Notes under the pieces: model-generated
Database searches by the model: none
What the model saw: only the letters and a program-made list of their open reading frames with translations
Told to the model about the DNA's origin: nothing
NCBI GenBank assembly: GCA_964633355.1
Contig: CAZWGO010000031.1
Location: forward strand, 1-18,910
DNA from: Micavibrio_B sp964633355
Lineage (GTDB): Bacteria > Pseudomonadota > Alphaproteobacteria > Micavibrionales > Micavibrionaceae
DNA length: 18,910 nucleotides
Direction: 5' to 3'
Part shown: positions 6,791 through 13,306 of the stretch, in pieces
Numbering within the stretch: position 1 is the first letter of the stretch
Layout: each line of letters starts with the position of its first letter
Translations under genes and position numbers: made by a program

Positions 6791-6916
6791 CCACATATTG
6801 TGGTGTGACCACAGGACGACAGAAGTCCTGACAGGCACGACCTCAATATTTACCTGTAAGAGGGCAAAAGCAATCGGCCCTCTGCAAATAAGCCACATTT
6901 AATCACCCATTGTGGC
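6791..6916 (-). promoter_or_regulatory. Hairpin-rich 5' leader of the porin gene
   Basis: Five inverted repeats lie between the likely promoter and the start codon: CCACA-TAT-TGTGG (6791-6803), GTGGT-GTG-ACCAC (6800-6812, sharing GTGG with the first, so mutually exclusive), CAGGAC/GTCCTG (6812-6830, 7-nt loop), AGAGGGC/GCCCTCT (6859-6883, 11-nt loop) and GCCACA/TGTGGC (6892-6916, 13-nt loop). They would all be in the transcript. Functional role is inference. Confidence 0.5.
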
Positions 6917-6940
6917 AAAAAGGGCACATCTGAGGTAGGG

Positions 6941-6969
6941 ATTATAGCTAAGATACTGATATAAATAAA
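6941..6969 (-). promoter_or_regulatory. Probable porin promoter
   Basis: A perfect TATAAT -10 box on the minus strand (6941-6946) has a weak -35 (TTTATT, 6964-6969) at 17 bp. Transcription would start near 6934, giving a leader of about 187 nt before the porin ATG. The surrounding AT-rich sequence could act as an UP element. Confidence 0.45.
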
Positions 6970-6975
6970 AATTAT

Positions 6976-7028
6976 CAGTAATCAGTCCTCCGTTTTCAAA
7001 TATTCCGATGGCGGAGGACCGATTACTG
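6976..7028. repeat. 17-bp inverted repeat between the two outer-membrane protein genes
   Basis: CAGTAATCAGTCCTCCG (6976-6992) pairs with 7012-7028 at 16 of 17 positions, around a 19-bp centre; TTTTC flanks on the inner left side and GAAAAC on the outer right. It lies between the terminator of the TIGR02001-type gene and the porin promoter, so it is not itself a terminator (no T-run). The 328-bp gap 6748-7075 otherwise holds the porin leader, its promoter and this terminator. Confidence 0.65.
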
Positions 7029-7035
7029 AAAACAA

Positions 7036-7061
7036 AAAAACCCGCCTTTCGGCGGGTTTTT
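7036..7061 (-). terminator. Intrinsic terminator of the TIGR02001-type gene
   Basis: Stem CCCGCC-GAAA-GGCGGG on the minus strand with a T-run on the 3' side and an A-run on the 5' side, just after the stop codon at 7076. The A/T tracts on both sides make it potentially bidirectional. Confidence 0.92.
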
Positions 7062-7075
7062 CAAATTTGATTCGA

Positions 7076-7819
7076 TTAGAACGCTCTGGAGACCGTGAAA
7101 ACGACGCGCTCTGTGCTGCCGTCCAGCGCTGTAGCTGATGGCTCGTCAAGGTCAGTGTCAACATAGTTAACAGTGAAATTGAAGCCGTTCCAGGCATAAC
7201 CAAGACCAGCCGACCATGTCAGGTAATCTTCAAGATCTTCGATTGTCTGGTAACCGATTGTACCGTTCAATGTCAGATCGTATGGAAGAGGAACTGCAAC
7301 AGCCGCAGATGTAAACCATGCATCACCAGATTCTGCAAAGAACTCGGGAGAGTAGTTAACCGCACCTGTCAGGGCGAAAGGACCGAAATCATGGGTCAAA
7401 GATCCAGCAACTTCCCAGTAGTCATAATCTAGAGAATCGTCAGCGCCCGGGTAAGCATAGTAAATACCGCCGAGTTTCCAGCCTGTACCGAACTGGCTGA
7501 TTGTGCCTTGCAGACCGGCATAAACGTCGATTTCGATAGAAGCTTCATCGCCGTCGTTGAAATCTACGTTCGAGCCCCAGACACCTGCGTAAAAGCCAGG
7601 GAAAGCGTCTGTTTCATTGTTATAGGAGTAATCGAAACCGCCCTGAATGGCCGGACCTTCGTCGGATTGGGAAAGACCACGGAAAACGTAATCCGATGTC
7701 ATGGCGACATTGGCGGTAAATGCGCCGGGGAAAGTTGAAGCTGTATCCTGGGCTTTTGCAGCCGGAGCAGCTGATACTGCAACGAGCGCAGCAGCAAACA
7801 GGGCAATAAATTTGTTCAT
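7076..7819 (-). CDS. TIGR02001-family outer-membrane protein
   Basis: Start at ATG 7819, with AAGGAT 8 nt upstream; the open frame reaches 7843 but without a better start. 247 residues: signal peptide MNKFIALFAAALVAVSAAPAAKA, then the family hallmark MTSDYVFRGLSQSDEGPAIQ and GFYAGVWGSNVDF, Tyr/Trp-rich strands (GWKLGGIYYAYPGADDSLDYDYWEVAGSL), and a final ...VVFTVSRAF ending in Phe for outer-membrane insertion. This family (Gcw_chp, putative porins) is common in proteobacteria; its substrate is unknown. It is monocistronic with its own terminator. It and the porin lie in the same orientation but their sequences are not visibly homologous apart from the signal peptide style. Confidence 0.9.
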   Translation of the reverse strand: MNKFIALFAAALVAVSAAPAAKAQDTASTFPGAFTANVAMTSDYVFRGLSQSDEGPAIQGGFDYSYNNETDAFPGFYAGVWGSNVDFNDGDEASIEIDVYAGLQGTISQFGTGWKLGGIYYAYPGADDSLDYDYWEVAGSLTHDFGPFALTGAVNYSPEFFAESGDAWFTSAAVAVPLPYDLTLNGTIGYQTIEDLEDYLTWSAGLGYAWNGFNFTVNYVDTDLDEPSATALDGSTERVVFTVSRAF

Positions 7820-7932
7820 GTAAATATCCTTAAAGATTGTCATTTATATTCAGCTTATGGTCTGAATCGCCTGCATTTTGTGTGTCGCAGCAACGATTTG
7901 CAATCGACAAGGTTCCGTTATGCATTAAAAAC

Positions 7933-7948
7933 ATATCAGACGTGATAT
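7933..7948. promoter_or_regulatory. Perfect palindrome in a divergent promoter region
   Basis: ATATCA-GACG-TGATAT (6-bp arms, 4-bp centre) sits midway in the 230-bp gap between the divergent TIGR02001-type and DUF3576 genes. A second dyad CGATT-TGC-AATCG lies nearby around 7895-7907. Either could be an operator; the palindromes are visible, a bound regulator is inference. Confidence 0.3.
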
Positions 7949-8049
7949 TTTAGCAACAATATTACCTCTCTGAATTATAGGACCGCCCCTTGAGAACATG
8001 TCTTATGCGTGCTAAGTCCTTATTCCTGAATGTTTTTAAAGAGGTTCGC

Positions 8050-8595
8050 ATGAACAGATCTTCAAAATTTACCCTTTTGGCTTTTACGATCCTTGGCTTA
8101 AGCGGCTGCGGCGTTTTCGGTAAGAGCGAAGCAAAATATCCAACGGGCGCAGATCGTAGCGCGACCGGCGATAATAATATTTATGATAAACCGCAAGGCG
8201 TCTTCGGCAAAGGCGGTTTGCTAGGTGGCAATCGTGATCGCGACAATAGCCGCGGCGATAACGGCATCGATGTTAATTCCTATTTATGGCGCGCTTCGCT
8301 GGATACAATTTCCTTTATGCCGCTTGCCTCTGCCGATCCGTTTGGTGGCACGATCATTACCGACTGGTATACAGATCCTTCGACACCATCTGAGCGCACC
8401 AAGTTGAACGTCTTTATTCTGGGACGCGAATTAAAAGCCGATGGCGTTAAAGTCAAAGCCTTCCGCCAAGTTAAGCGTAGCGGCGGCTGGGTAGACGCAC
8501 CTGTTGCGGCTGATACATCGCGTAAACTCGAAGACGCCATCCTGACGCGCGCGCGGCAAATGCGCGTTGCCAAGGAAGAAGGCGGCTTATTCTAG
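8050..8595 (+). CDS. DUF3576 lipoprotein
   Basis: The frame opens at 7990, but the ATG at 8050 has AGAGG about 6 nt upstream and begins a lipoprotein signal peptide: MNRSSK, hydrophobic FTLLAFTILG, lipobox LSGC with Cys19 lipidated. 181 residues. The linker after Cys is Gly/Asn/Asp-rich and looks flexible (residues ~30-75). The conserved part begins NSYLWRASLDTISFMPLASADPFGGTIITDWY and ends with RKLEDAILTRARQMR, which I recognise as the DUF3576 family of alphaproteobacteria. The family is regularly found directly upstream of leuS-lptE-holA, as here (with two small genes in between). Function unknown; envelope location, most likely outer-membrane-attached. Confidence 0.85.
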   Translation: MNRSSKFTLLAFTILGLSGCGVFGKSEAKYPTGADRSATGDNNIYDKPQGVFGKGGLLGGNRDRDNSRGDNGIDVNSYLWRASLDTISFMPLASADPFGGTIITDWYTDPSTPSERTKLNVFILGRELKADGVKVKAFRQVKRSGGWVDAPVAADTSRKLEDAILTRARQMRVAKEEGGLF

Positions 8596-8598
8596 TCG

Positions 8599-8784
8599 AT
8601 GAATGATCGTAAGAAGCTAGTCATTGCTATATCCTCACTCATTACGGTTATTCTCGTTGCTGCTGCATTTATTTTCTTAAATATTTGGTGCGATTCACAG
8701 CCTAGAGGTCACGGGAACGCTGAAATCCTGCCAAATGGTGGAATGGCTTTTACCAGCTTTGGGCCTCCTATTTTTTGTCGTTAA
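8599..8784 (+). CDS. Small single-pass membrane protein
   Basis: 61 residues, starting 3 bp after the DUF3576 stop and thus probably translationally coupled; there is no separate ribosome-binding site. MNDRKK is followed by one hydrophobic helix (LVIAISSLITVILVAAAFIFLNIW, about 7-30) and then a short polar tail with Cys, Pro and Gly (CDSQPRGHGN... GPPIFCR). Orientation by the positive-inside rule is N-in, tail in the periplasm. No family recognised. Small size and lack of its own start signal leave some doubt that it is translated. Confidence 0.5.
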   Translation: MNDRKKLVIAISSLITVILVAAAFIFLNIWCDSQPRGHGNAEILPNGGMAFTSFGPPIFCR

Positions 8785-8787
8785 CTT

Positions 8788-8946
8788 TTAAAGCGGCGGC
8801 ACCTGATCTTCATCGAGGATTTGGGTGCCGCTGACCTGTTTCTTGTCCATTGTATCCCGTGCAGCCGTTTTTTCTTTATCAGCTATATCAGGATGAAAGC
8901 TGGGTCCACCCATATCATTAGCGTTTTTATTTGGATCTTTCGTCAT
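8788..8946 (-). CDS. 52-residue hydrophilic protein
   Basis: ATG at 8946 is preceded by an excellent Shine-Dalgarno sequence (AAAGGAG, 7 nt upstream). The protein is MTKDPNKNANDMGGPSFHPD..., then KEKTAARDTMDKK and ends TQILDEDQVPPL; rich in Asp, Lys, Pro and Gln with no hydrophobic segment, so cytosolic and perhaps disordered. It ends 3 bp from the convergent small membrane-protein gene. The strong ribosome-binding site and the tight convergent spacing make it a real gene in my view. Family unknown. Confidence 0.6.
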   Translation of the reverse strand: MTKDPNKNANDMGGPSFHPDIADKEKTAARDTMDKKQVSGTQILDEDQVPPL

Positions 8947-9063
8947 TGAGAATCTCCTTTAATGACCAACATTCCAATAGCTTTAAAATTCCATCTAATG
9001 GCAAAGGCGCAGAATAAATGAGTTTTAGGAAAAAGAATTAATTAAAACTCCGCGCGCTCATTC

Positions 9064-9119
9064 TAACTCCGCGCCTCCGCGGTTAAACTCTTTCTTTTTT
9101 CGTGTCTTGATGGTTAATT
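9064..9119. repeat. Dispersed intergenic repeat copy upstream of leuS
   Basis: The stretch carries ACTCCGCGCCTCCGCGG, then TTAAACTC and TTTTTCGTGTCTTGATGG, matching the wording of the inverted repeat at 5505-5580 (arm reverse complement ..CTTCGTGTCTTGGTG..) and of widespread repeats I recall from other genomes. A partial extra copy of ACTCCGCGC lies at 9047-9055. It abuts the leuS ribosome-binding site. Confidence 0.5.
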
Positions 9120-9133
9120 AGGAGCCTTATTGA

Positions 9134-9148
9134 ATGGATGAAGAGTAA
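9134..9148 (+). other. Possible four-codon upstream ORF before leuS
   Basis: ATG GAT GAA GAG TAA at 9134-9148 has AGGAG 10 nt upstream (9119-9123), and its stop ends 1 bp before the leuS ATG at 9150. It overlaps the alternative leuS start at 9138 in another frame. Sequence supports its presence; its translation is inference. Confidence 0.25.
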
Positions 9149-11702
9149 AATGGCTGAACGGTATAATATCCGCGAAACGGAAGAAAAATGGCGCAAGATC
9201 TGGGACGAGAAAAATACGTTCAAGGTCACCGAAGATAAATCCAAGCCGAAATATTACGTCCTCGCCATGCTGCCCTATCCCTCGGGCCGTATTCATATCG
9301 GGCATGTGCGCAATTATTCTCTCTCCGATGTCGTCGCGCGTTACCGCAAAGCCAAGGGCTATAATGTTTTAAATCCGATGGGCTGGGATGCGTTCGGTCT
9401 TCCTGCCGAGAATGCCGCGATCGAGCGTAATCTTCATCCCTCGACCTGGACCTATTCCAATATCGAACAAATGAAGTCGCAGCTTTTATCGATGGGACTT
9501 GCGATTGACTGGAGCCGCGAAGTCGCGACCTGTCACCCGGGTTATTACAAGCATCAGCAGAAGATGTTTCTCGATCTTTACAAAAACGATCTCGCTTATC
9601 GTAAAGAGTCGATGGTCAACTGGGATCCGGTGGATAATACTGTCCTTGCCAATGAACAGGTCATCGACGGTAAAGGCTGGAGAACGGGCGCCGCTGTCGA
9701 GCGCCGCAAGCTCAATCAATGGTTCTTCCGTATTACCAAATATGCCGATGAACTTTTAGAGGCGATCCCGAGCCTCGAACGCTGGCCGGAAAAAGTCCGC
9801 CTGATGCAGGAGAACTGGATCAACAAATCCCAAGGCGCGAGAGTTGCATGGGATGTCGTTGGAACCGATGACAAAATCGATGTCTTTACCACGCGCCCTG
9901 ATACACTCTACGGCGCCAGCTTTATCGCGATCGCGCCGGATCATCCTCTGGCAAAAAAATTCGCAAGCGGCAAAACAGGCTTTGACGAATTTATCAAGGA
10001 ATGTCAGGCAGGCGGCACATCCGAAGCCGCCATCGAACAGGCCGAGAAAATCGGCTTCGACACGGGGTATAAAGTTTCCCATCCTTTCGATGCGAGTTGG
10101 CAAATTCCTGTCTATGTCGCGAATTTCGTTTTGATGGATTACGGGACCGGCGCCGTCTTCGGCTGTCCGGCGCATGACCAGCGCGACTACGATTTTGCAA
10201 CGAAATATAAATTGCCGATCAAGCAGGTTGTGGCGGCGGAAAATGACGATGCCGATTTATCCAAGGAAGCCTATACAGGCCCCGGCACGATCACGAATTC
10301 CGATTTCCTCGACGGACTTTCAACCGACGACGGAAAAGCCGCAGCGATTGCAAAAATTGAATCGCTTTGTAAAGGCCATGGCGTGACGCAATTCCGCCTG
10401 CGCGACTGGGGTGCGGTGCGCCAGCGCTATTGGGGCGCGCCAATCCCCTTCGTCCATTGCGATGCTTGCGGTATCGTGCCGCTGCCGGAATCCATGCTCC
10501 CAGTAGAACTGCCGAAAGACATTAGCTACGACAAGCCGGGCAATCCGCTGGAGAGCCACCCGACATGGAAGCATACGACCTGTCCGACCTGTAACGGCAA
10601 AGCGGTGCGCGAAACCGACACGATGGATACGTTCGTCGATTCAAGCTGGTATTTCCTGCGTTATCTCGATGCGAGAAACGAAAACGAGGCTTTCTCAAAA
10701 GGAGCGGCACATTATTGGGGCGCGGTCGATCAATATATCGGCGGCGTCGAACATGCTGTTCTTCACCTTCTCTATTCACGCTTTTTCACACGCGCGCTTC
10801 AGGATTGCGGCTATCCGGTTTTAAGCCGCGAGCCTTTCCTCGGTCTCTACACCCAAGGCATGGTCAACCACGCGACGTATAAAGATCAGAACGGTAAATG
10901 GCTCTATCCGACGGAAGTGACACAGAGCGACGGCAAGTGGATTAAGATCGATGACGGCACGCCAGTCGTGCAGGGCCGCGTTGAGAAAATGTCGAAATCA
11001 AAACGCAACACGATCGACCCGCAGGATATTCTGGAGTCCTATGGTGCCGATGCCGCGCGTTTGTTTATTCTTTCTGACTCACCGCCGGACCGCGATCTGG
11101 AATGGACGGTTTCAGGACTTGAAGGTGCATGGCGTTATATCAATCGCCTTCACAGACTGGTCACAGATTCTCTCTCTCTTCCGAAATCTGAGGTGACAGA
11201 TATTTCCGGCGATGCCGAAAAGCTTTTGCAAAAAGCACATCAGACGGTGGATGCCGTTGCCAAAGATATCGAAGCCTTCCATATGAACAAAGCAGTCGCG
11301 CGTTTGCGTGAGCTTTCCAATGCGGCTGAAAGTTTCAAACCGCAAAGCGATTCCGATAAAGCGGCGCTGCGTCAGGTGCTTGAATTCCTGATCCGCGGCC
11401 TCAATCCGATGATCCCGCATATCACGGAAGAATTATGGTCCCTTCTTGGCAATCAGGAGATGCTGGCCAATACCGAATGGCCGAAAGCCGATCCGAAATA
11501 TCTGGTCAATGACAATGTGATCGTCGTCGTGCAATTAAACGGCAAGCGCAAAACCGAAATCACCGTTCCCGCCAACGCTGACCAGAAAACGACACAAGAT
11601 CTTGCTTTCGCCAATGACGATGTTGCAAAGGCTTTGGCAGGCAAAGAGATTAAAAAAGTGATCGTTGTGCCGGGAAGAATCGTAAACGTGGTTGTAGGTT
11701 AG
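9138..11702 (+). CDS. leuS: Leucyl-tRNA synthetase
   Basis: Class I synthetase that charges tRNA-Leu. Numbered from ATG 9138 (854 residues; the ATG at 9150, MAERYN, is an equally good or better start). All landmarks are present: HIGH (53-56) in PYPSGRIHIGHVRNYS; the CP1 editing domain with TTRPDTLYGAS (251-261) and AHDQRDYDFA with the conserved editing Asp near 347; zinc-type pairs CDACG and CPTCNG; DTFVDSSWYFLRY; LYTQGMVNHATY; KMSKS (617-621); an anticodon-binding helical region; and a C-terminal domain (VIVVVQLNGKRKTEITVP... PGRIVNVVVG). The length is normal. It is followed at 2 bp by lptE. Confidence 0.98.
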   Translation: MKSKMAERYNIRETEEKWRKIWDEKNTFKVTEDKSKPKYYVLAMLPYPSGRIHIGHVRNYSLSDVVARYRKAKGYNVLNPMGWDAFGLPAENAAIERNLHPSTWTYSNIEQMKSQLLSMGLAIDWSREVATCHPGYYKHQQKMFLDLYKNDLAYRKESMVNWDPVDNTVLANEQVIDGKGWRTGAAVERRKLNQWFFRITKYADELLEAIPSLERWPEKVRLMQENWINKSQGARVAWDVVGTDDKIDVFTTRPDTLYGASFIAIAPDHPLAKKFASGKTGFDEFIKECQAGGTSEAAIEQAEKIGFDTGYKVSHPFDASWQIPVYVANFVLMDYGTGAVFGCPAHDQRDYDFATKYKLPIKQVVAAENDDADLSKEAYTGPGTITNSDFLDGLSTDDGKAAAIAKIESLCKGHGVTQFRLRDWGAVRQRYWGAPIPFVHCDACGIVPLPESMLPVELPKDISYDKPGNPLESHPTWKHTTCPTCNGKAVRETDTMDTFVDSSWYFLRYLDARNENEAFSKGAAHYWGAVDQYIGGVEHAVLHLLYSRFFTRALQDCGYPVLSREPFLGLYTQGMVNHATYKDQNGKWLYPTEVTQSDGKWIKIDDGTPVVQGRVEKMSKSKRNTIDPQDILESYGADAARLFILSDSPPDRDLEWTVSGLEGAWRYINRLHRLVTDSLSLPKSEVTDISGDAEKLLQKAHQTVDAVAKDIEAFHMNKAVARLRELSNAAESFKPQSDSDKAALRQVLEFLIRGLNPMIPHITEELWSLLGNQEMLANTEWPKADPKYLVNDNVIVVVQLNGKRKTEITVPANADQKTTQDLAFANDDVAKALAGKEIKKVIVVPGRIVNVVVG

Positions 11703-11704
11703 TT

Positions 11705-12223
11705 ATGATGAAAAAACTTTTCTCTTACTCTTTACTCTTTACCGCCTACTGCTTACCCCTTACCGCCTGCGGCTTCCAGCCGATGTACGGCTCGCATTCA
11801 GCTTCGATGGAAAAAACCGAAGCCGGACAATCGATGGCCGATATCGACATCGCCTATATCGAAGATCGAGAAGGGCAGATTTTGCGCAATGAGCTGATCG
11901 ATATGATCCAGCCGCGAGGCGCGTCGCAAAATCCGCGTTATAATTTGACCTTTTCCAAGCTTACTATTACCGATCGCGAGCTCGACCTGACGAAAAGTTC
12001 GGAAGCGACAAGAGCGCAGGTTATCACAACGATCGTCATGAACCTGACGGACAATGAAAGCGGCGAACTGGTTTTGGCTCGCTCTCTTCGCAGCATTTCA
12101 AGCTATAATATTCTGCCGTCCGAATTTGCCACCAACGTGACCGAAGAAGACGCAACCGAAAATGCGCTCAAAGATCTAGCACGGCAAATCCAGCTTCAGC
12201 TATCCCTCCATTTCAATCGATGA
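11705..12223 (+). CDS. lptE: LPS-assembly lipoprotein LptE
   Basis: 172 residues, starting 2 bp after leuS with two adjacent ATGs (11705/11708). Lipobox LTAC with Cys22, then GFQPMYG, the CGF.P.Y motif typical of alphaproteobacterial LptE. The rest fits the family fold: IAYIEDREGQILRNELIDMI, a beta strand YNLTFSKLTITDRELDL, ARSLRSISSYNILPSEFATN, and a C-terminal helix DLARQIQLQLSLHF. LptE sits in the outer membrane as the plug of the LptD translocon that inserts LPS. The last four bases overlap holA (ATGA), so translation is coupled. The signal-peptide coding region is an unusual run of CTTTACTCTTTACCGCC-like repeats. Confidence 0.92.
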   Translation: MMKKLFSYSLLFTAYCLPLTACGFQPMYGSHSASMEKTEAGQSMADIDIAYIEDREGQILRNELIDMIQPRGASQNPRYNLTFSKLTITDRELDLTKSSEATRAQVITTIVMNLTDNESGELVLARSLRSISSYNILPSEFATNVTEEDATENALKDLARQIQLQLSLHFNR

Positions 12224-13233
12224 AATTACAGACCAAGCAGATCGAAGGATTTTTAAAAGCGCCGGATAAAGGCGTTCGCGCCATTCTGGTCTATGGTCCC
12301 GATAGCGGTCTTGTCAAAGAGCGCAGCAAAATTCTTTGTCAAAGACAAGTCGCCGATATCAACGATCCGTTCAATGCCGCGCATTTGACCGGCGATATTA
12401 TCGAGAATGATCCGGCACGACTATCTGACGAAGCCAATGCCGGATCGCTTATGGGCGGCGCACGGCTCTTGCGCATCACCAATGCCGGCAACGAAGTCAC
12501 GGCCCCGCTTAAAGCATGGCTGAAGAATAATCCGTCGCCGGATACGCTGGTCATCCTCGAAGCCGGCGACTTAAAACCGAAAGACTCGCTGCGTAAACTT
12601 TGCGAAGCAGAAAGCAATGCCGCCGCCCTGCCCTGCTATGTCGAAGATGAACGGGCGCTCGGTGTATTGATCAAGGATGCCTTGCGCGAAGCGGGCCTGA
12701 CGATCTCCGGTGATGCCGTGACGTATCTGGCCTCCGCCGTCAAAGGCGACCGGGCGCGGGCGCGTATGGAGATCGAGAAACTCTCGCTTTATATGGGCGC
12801 AGAAAAAAATGTAACGCTTCATGACGTGCAGCAATCCTGCGGCGATATCGGCTTATTTTCACTCGATGATTTCGCCTTTGCCTTTACCGGCGGCAATCGC
12901 GAACTGGCGATGAAATCGGTAAGGACCTTGATGGATGAAGGCTCGGAACCGATTGTTATTTTGCGCACATTGCAAAACCATATCCAGCGTTTCCACCTCG
13001 TGAAATCCTTGATGGATATCTACGGCCAGTCGGCAGATGAGGCGATGAAAAACCTGCAGCCGCCTCTCTTCTTTAAAAGCGCCGATATGTTCCGGGCCCA
13101 GCTGGGTCGCTGGCCGGCCAAAAAGTCCCGTAATCTTTTGGCCAAGCTTGCCGATGTTGAAGCCCGCACCAAGCAAACCGGCACGCCCGTCGATACGCTG
13201 CTTAATCAATTAATCTTGAGCGCCGCAGGTTAA
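12220..13233 (+). CDS. holA: DNA polymerase III subunit delta
   Basis: 337 residues, a normal length for HolA, the clamp-loader subunit that opens the beta sliding clamp. Recognisable parts: VRAILVYGPDSGLVKERSKIL (degenerate P-loop region of the delta N-terminal domain), DTLVILEAGDLKPKDSLRKL, CYVEDERALGVLIKDALREAG, LASAVKGDRARARMEIEKLSLY, LFSLDDFAFAFTGGN and the collar domain ending PVDTLLNQLILSAAG. The start overlaps the lptE stop by 4 bp, so the two are translationally coupled; leuS-lptE-holA is one operon. No intrinsic terminator is visible after the stop. Confidence 0.96.
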   Translation: MKLQTKQIEGFLKAPDKGVRAILVYGPDSGLVKERSKILCQRQVADINDPFNAAHLTGDIIENDPARLSDEANAGSLMGGARLLRITNAGNEVTAPLKAWLKNNPSPDTLVILEAGDLKPKDSLRKLCEAESNAAALPCYVEDERALGVLIKDALREAGLTISGDAVTYLASAVKGDRARARMEIEKLSLYMGAEKNVTLHDVQQSCGDIGLFSLDDFAFAFTGGNRELAMKSVRTLMDEGSEPIVILRTLQNHIQRFHLVKSLMDIYGQSADEAMKNLQPPLFFKSADMFRAQLGRWPAKKSRNLLAKLADVEARTKQTGTPVDTLLNQLILSAAG

Positions 13234-13245
13234 CGCTACCTAAAT

Positions 13246-13275
13246 TTGACAAATTTTGCTCTTTCCCGATAAGGT
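13246..13275 (+). promoter_or_regulatory. Possible promoter of the 491-residue protein gene
   Basis: A perfect TTGACA (13246-13251) lies in the 73-bp gap after holA, followed at 18 bp by a poor -10 (TAAGGT, 13270-13275). Suggests independent transcription of the next gene, but the -10 is weak. Confidence 0.35.
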
Positions 13276-13306
13276 TCGGCATTATTTTGCGTAAAGGGAA
13301 GCCGTA

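Noticed and set aside
9134..9148. Leucine attenuator leader peptide for leuS
   Set aside because: The four codons contain no leucine, and no terminator or antiterminator hairpin follows.
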